DNA from: Paratinospora sagittata
Lineage: Eukaryota > Streptophyta > Magnoliopsida > Ranunculales > Menispermaceae
Length of the DNA: 64,000 bases
Assembly: GCA_035771175.1 (NCBI GenBank)
Contig: CM069599.1
Location: forward strand, 34,939,562 to 35,003,561
Direction: 5' to 3'
Of the stretch, positions 61,101-64,000 are shown one piece after another. The notes beneath the pieces are model-generated. The model was not told the DNA's origin. It made no database searches and saw only the letters and a program-made list of their open reading frames with translations. The position numbers were made by a program, and so were the translations under genes. Position 1 is the stretch's first letter, and every line of letters begins with the position of its first letter.

Positions 61101-63935
61101 ATCGACTGGTTTCAGTGCCTCAAGACAGGACACGTGAAAGAATGTACAGTTACAATTAGCATCATTGTAAAATACAGTTGCCTTCATTAAACATGTACTG
61201 CCCTTGAAGTTAAACAGGTTCTCTATCCAACAAATATTTCATCATGCAAACCAATAAATAGAACTCACCAAATCTGCCTAACCCAGCATCAATATCATTA
61301 ATCATCAAACAGCTCATCTTCCCCTGTATCGATCAAATAAAGACAAGCCACACTGCAATAAGGCTTAGAAAAAACTAAAGCAAACTTCAATAATTTGCAT
61401 CAATGATGAAGGCAATGGGCATTTAAAGTCAAAATTGTCAATGGAAACTCAAGATTATACTAATAAATTGCAACAAATCTTCTGATGGTTCCAGTGTTTG
61501 ACCATGTATGCATTTTTTAAAACTACATAGAAACCATTTTATGGAAAGAAAAGACCACAGATAAAGCTCATTATAACATTTTTCTAGATGTCTAGCATTC
61601 ACCAATTAGGCAATTACTTTTGTGTTTTCTTCTTTTTTCCATAAGCATTTTAATGCCACCATTACACTAAATCATCTTTCATCAGATTGGCTCAAGAAAG
61701 GAGTTGGAGGTTGCCCATTTCTAAGAAAGAGCAAACATGGCGCCACCTCTTTTGGTGATAGGAATGGTAAATTGTAGCATAGTTCCAAGAATCAATATTG
61801 AGATTAGAGAAAACATTGAAGCATATAACATTCTAAGAGAAAGCCGCTACTACTTCACAAGCTCAAGAAGCAAGTTTAAGCCTTCCAACTTGCACTAATT
61901 TTGACTAATTAAGCCACTTGTAAGATATAAGTCTACACTAAACAAATGTTAATGCACGACACACAAGATATGTAACTTGTTAAGCCACTTGAAAGTTTGA
62001 ATGTTGAAAAAAAAAAAAAAAGAGAGAGGTTATCAGAAAAGAACAGGTCAAAGTGAAAATCACAATAAACCTAAACTGAAGGTTGAAACCTCACAACCCA
62101 GGACATACATATATCAGAAATGAAAGTAAGAAGGCTTCTAACTTGGTTCTTGACCACTTGAGATGCTGTTCTATACCGCTCACGAATGAGTTTTCCTGGT
62201 TCCCCTGATAAATAATATTGCAAAATGAGCATATTTCCAAGAGGTAATATAGATAGCTATGAATTATAGGCTTGATTTAATAAAAAAGAAAGATTAAATT
62301 AACATATTTAACTAGAAAAATAACAGCATGTAAGAAATGGCATGAGATGTAATATGTTCCATGCATATTTGCTAGAGGTAGAAAGTAATGTATTTACTAA
62401 CATCTGAAAGTAAGATGATAATAATAGGATTTCCTTTATTTGAGTATTTCAGCATGGCAACTGACTTATTGTTAGCTTTTAAACAACAACATGACAACAA
62501 AGCCTCACACACAACGGTTGGAGTCAGCTGAAGTAATCCTGCTCCCACATTCATTTCAATACAAAGTCAAAATTCTGATAATTCAAGCATCTTCAATGTT
62601 TGTTTCTCTCAATACATGACAATAAATAAACCAATCAAACCTCGATAGATCCTTGGCATGGTCTAGAATGAATGATATATCTAGGTCTCTTATTTACAGC
62701 TTTGATTAGGATTAAAATTCCAACAAGCCAGAGAAAGAACATGAAAATATCCTACTCCTTCGAAAAATGTATTGAAAGAATATGGAACAAATATACATCA
62801 CCATCCATTGCACTGGAAGAAAAAGGCATTTCAACTTGAGCCTTAGACATATCATTTTCAACTATTTATATCAGCCTCGATTTATTATGGAAGCATACAA
62901 AGAAATATCAAATTTTATACTCCATTTCCTTTCCATGGAAACCTTAACCTATCGTTTTCTGAACTCTTTTAATCAAACCCCCCTATATCCTCCTGCAATG
63001 ATGTCAGTATTGAAGTTAGTGTTGCAGCATCACTGTCCCGTGCTTTTCCCCCCTTCTTTTTGAATTAATCACACTATATCTTAATTTCATGTGTAGAGAT
63101 TGACTCCTTTAAGTCATAGGGAATTATGTTTGATGTATACATTCGCCGACTATATATAGCATGGTTTACTTACTAAAAGCATTGTGGTTATGAGATTGAA
63201 CATTCTCCCTTTTTATGTTCTCTATAATGTGACATTAATACTTGAAAATGTGACAGATATAACAGTGTTGTGTAATACAAATAAATTATAGATGGATAAT
63301 CAACATATCTCCAGCAACTTTCACTGGCCACAAGCTGACTCACTTGATGTCTTCGTATATGATAATATGAACAAGCTAAACACTCATTTTTACCTGCTCT
63401 CTCTGATTCCAGTTCCCCAGCTGACATAATTATTGGCTCAACTCCCATTGCTTGAAAAATAAGTTCCGTCTGGAAGGATTTTCCTTGGCCTTTTCCTCCC
63501 CAAACGCCTACAAGAACAAATGATTTTCTAGAACTGTTTAGATTTGACAGGGATAGAATCATATAACAATACAAGAGAAGAACAACCACATTCTATTATA
63601 TGGAAATGCACTGAAATATGAAGCAAAGCATCTTAATAGCTAATTATACGAAATAGAATACAGTACAAATTTCACATTCCCATATAGCAATTTCTGTTGA
63701 TAACTCAAACGTAAAACAAGCCAAATGTTCGCAAATAAGCAATAAGAAAGGAATAGTAGACAATAACAAAATTAGAAGGAAGAGGCTAGAACTGGGCCTG
63801 TTTCTACAGAAAATAATGTGCCTCATTGGGAATCGAAACTAGCATGGGAATATAAAAGATCATAAATGTTACCTAGGGTCAGAGGAACTTTGACATTGAG
63901 AAGGTGAGCAATGTAATTCTTCACAATGTGGCACA
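55199..63935 (-). CDS. Rubisco activase-like AAA+ ATPase, 3' part (gene continues beyond the right edge)
   Basis: Visible exons on the minus strand: 63935-63873, 63507-63394, 62204-62143, 61323-61269, 61048-60847, 57469-57363, 56965-56910, 56337-56245, 55306-55199. They total 860 nt, keep one frame and end in TAG at 55201-55199. Motifs in order: VPLTLG then [11 protein letters not shown] (Walker A), [36 protein letters not shown] (Walker B), [35 protein letters not shown] (sensor 1) and [10 protein letters not shown] (arginine-finger region). The C-terminus is [14 protein letters not shown]. This matches the Rubisco activase-like group typified by Arabidopsis At1g73110 rather than classical RCA: it has [16 protein letters not shown] where RCA has a different sequence, and a distinct C-terminus. 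It is presumably chloroplastic, but the transit peptide lies outside the window. Whether this group remodels Rubisco is not established. A LINE sits in the 57470-60846 intron. Confidence 0.9.
58110..58116 (+). repeat. Candidate target-site duplication of the LINE (left copy)
   Basis: AATGTAG here and again at 60562-60568, immediately before the 5' truncation point and immediately after the A-tail. Seven bases is short for an L1 duplication, so it may be a decayed longer one. Confidence 0.55.
58117..60561 (+). mobile_element. 5'-truncated L1-type LINE in an intron of the Rubisco activase-like gene
   Basis: Plus-strand (antisense to the host gene) remnant of an L1-type ORF2. Reverse transcriptase blocks appear in order: TFICLIPKN with [40 protein letters not shown], then [12 protein letters not shown], where relatives have [FY]ADD (the first two catalytic-box residues are changed). 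After these come [18 protein letters not shown] and [20 protein letters not shown] zf-RVT domain with [20 protein letters not shown] follows. At least two stops and several frameshifts break it. It ends in an A-rich tail (60551-60561). Flanking AATGTAG at 58110-58116 and 60562-60568 is a likely target-site duplication. Endonuclease and ORF1 are missing. Confidence 0.85.
62470..62560 (-). repeat. Possible RTE-LINE 3' tail in an intron
   Basis: Contains AACAACAACATGACAACAAAGCC and a phrase resembling GGTTGGAGTCAGCTGAAGTAATCC. This resembles the conserved 3' end of plant RTE LINEs in minus orientation (AAC-type simple tail first). Short and diverged. Confidence 0.4.
62570..63393. other. Intron of the Rubisco activase-like gene
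   Basis: Part of the 62205-63393 intron. AT-rich and without recognised features. Confidence 0.5.
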
Positions 63936-64000
63936 CTGCACAAATGATGAACAAGATAGCAAGTAATGTAAGAGAAAACACTTCTACCAACATACTATTT

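Noticed and set aside
1..64000. CRISPR arrays, operons, prophage or other prokaryotic systems
   Set aside because: The window is clearly plant nuclear DNA with spliced genes. No regularly spaced repeats or bacterial-type gene clusters were seen.

Overview
This is a piece of a plant nuclear genome. Genes are sparse and intron-rich with GT-AG splicing, the spacers are very AT-rich, and plant retroelements, a hAT DNA transposon and a LINE are present. The proteins recognised (VLN4-type villin, STAR1-type ABC subunit, Rubisco activase-like AAA protein, MBR/RHG1A-type RING-H2 ligase, plant CaM-binding-domain protein) point to a eudicot, probably a rosid. The species cannot be named from sequence alone.

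Layout. 1-7.2 kb is repeat debris: the 3' end of a Ty1/copia element, pieces of RTE-type LINEs in both orientations, and an LTR/TRIM-like scrap. 7.3-9.7 kb (minus) is a complete RING-H2 E3 ligase gene with a G-box-rich promoter near 12.0-12.2 kb. 14.0-15.9 kb holds a hAT-like non-autonomous element and an AT-rich terminal-inverted-repeat element. 16.6-17.5 kb (minus) is a two-exon gene for a 98-residue protein of a plant family without known function. 17.6-25.3 kb is mostly AT-rich spacer, with one promoter-like orphan segment at 24.1-24.6 kb. 25.3-27.5 kb (minus) is a calmodulin-binding-domain protein. 30.1-35.8 kb (plus) holds two intact tandem STAR1/ABCI17-like ABC ATPase genes separated by a TRIM-like retroelement. 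36.0-36.8 kb is a second AT-rich TIR element related to the one at 15 kb. 39.9-49.2 kb (plus) is a complete VLN4-type villin gene with 22 coding exons and a 959-residue product. 50.6-54.4 kb is a dead hAT transposon with very long inverted repeats that has swallowed a Ty3/gypsy integrase fragment. 55.2-63.9 kb (minus) is the 3' part of a Rubisco activase-like gene whose largest visible intron carries a 5'-truncated L1-type LINE. The gene runs off the right edge.

The genes do not form one pathway. The functional cluster is the STAR1 pair, cytosolic/peripheral ATPase subunits that in known plants pair with a membrane subunit (STAR2/ALS3) for aluminium tolerance. I found no unprecedented molecular system. 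The items most worth follow-up are the STAR1 tandem pair with its conserved leader, the chimeric hAT/gypsy reading frame inside a long inverted repeat, and three splicing oddities in villin: a GC-AG intron, an 11-nt micro-exon and a duplicated 3' splice site. All splice sites were placed by eye from GT/AG signals, reading-frame continuity and family knowledge. Every exon chain given keeps frame.
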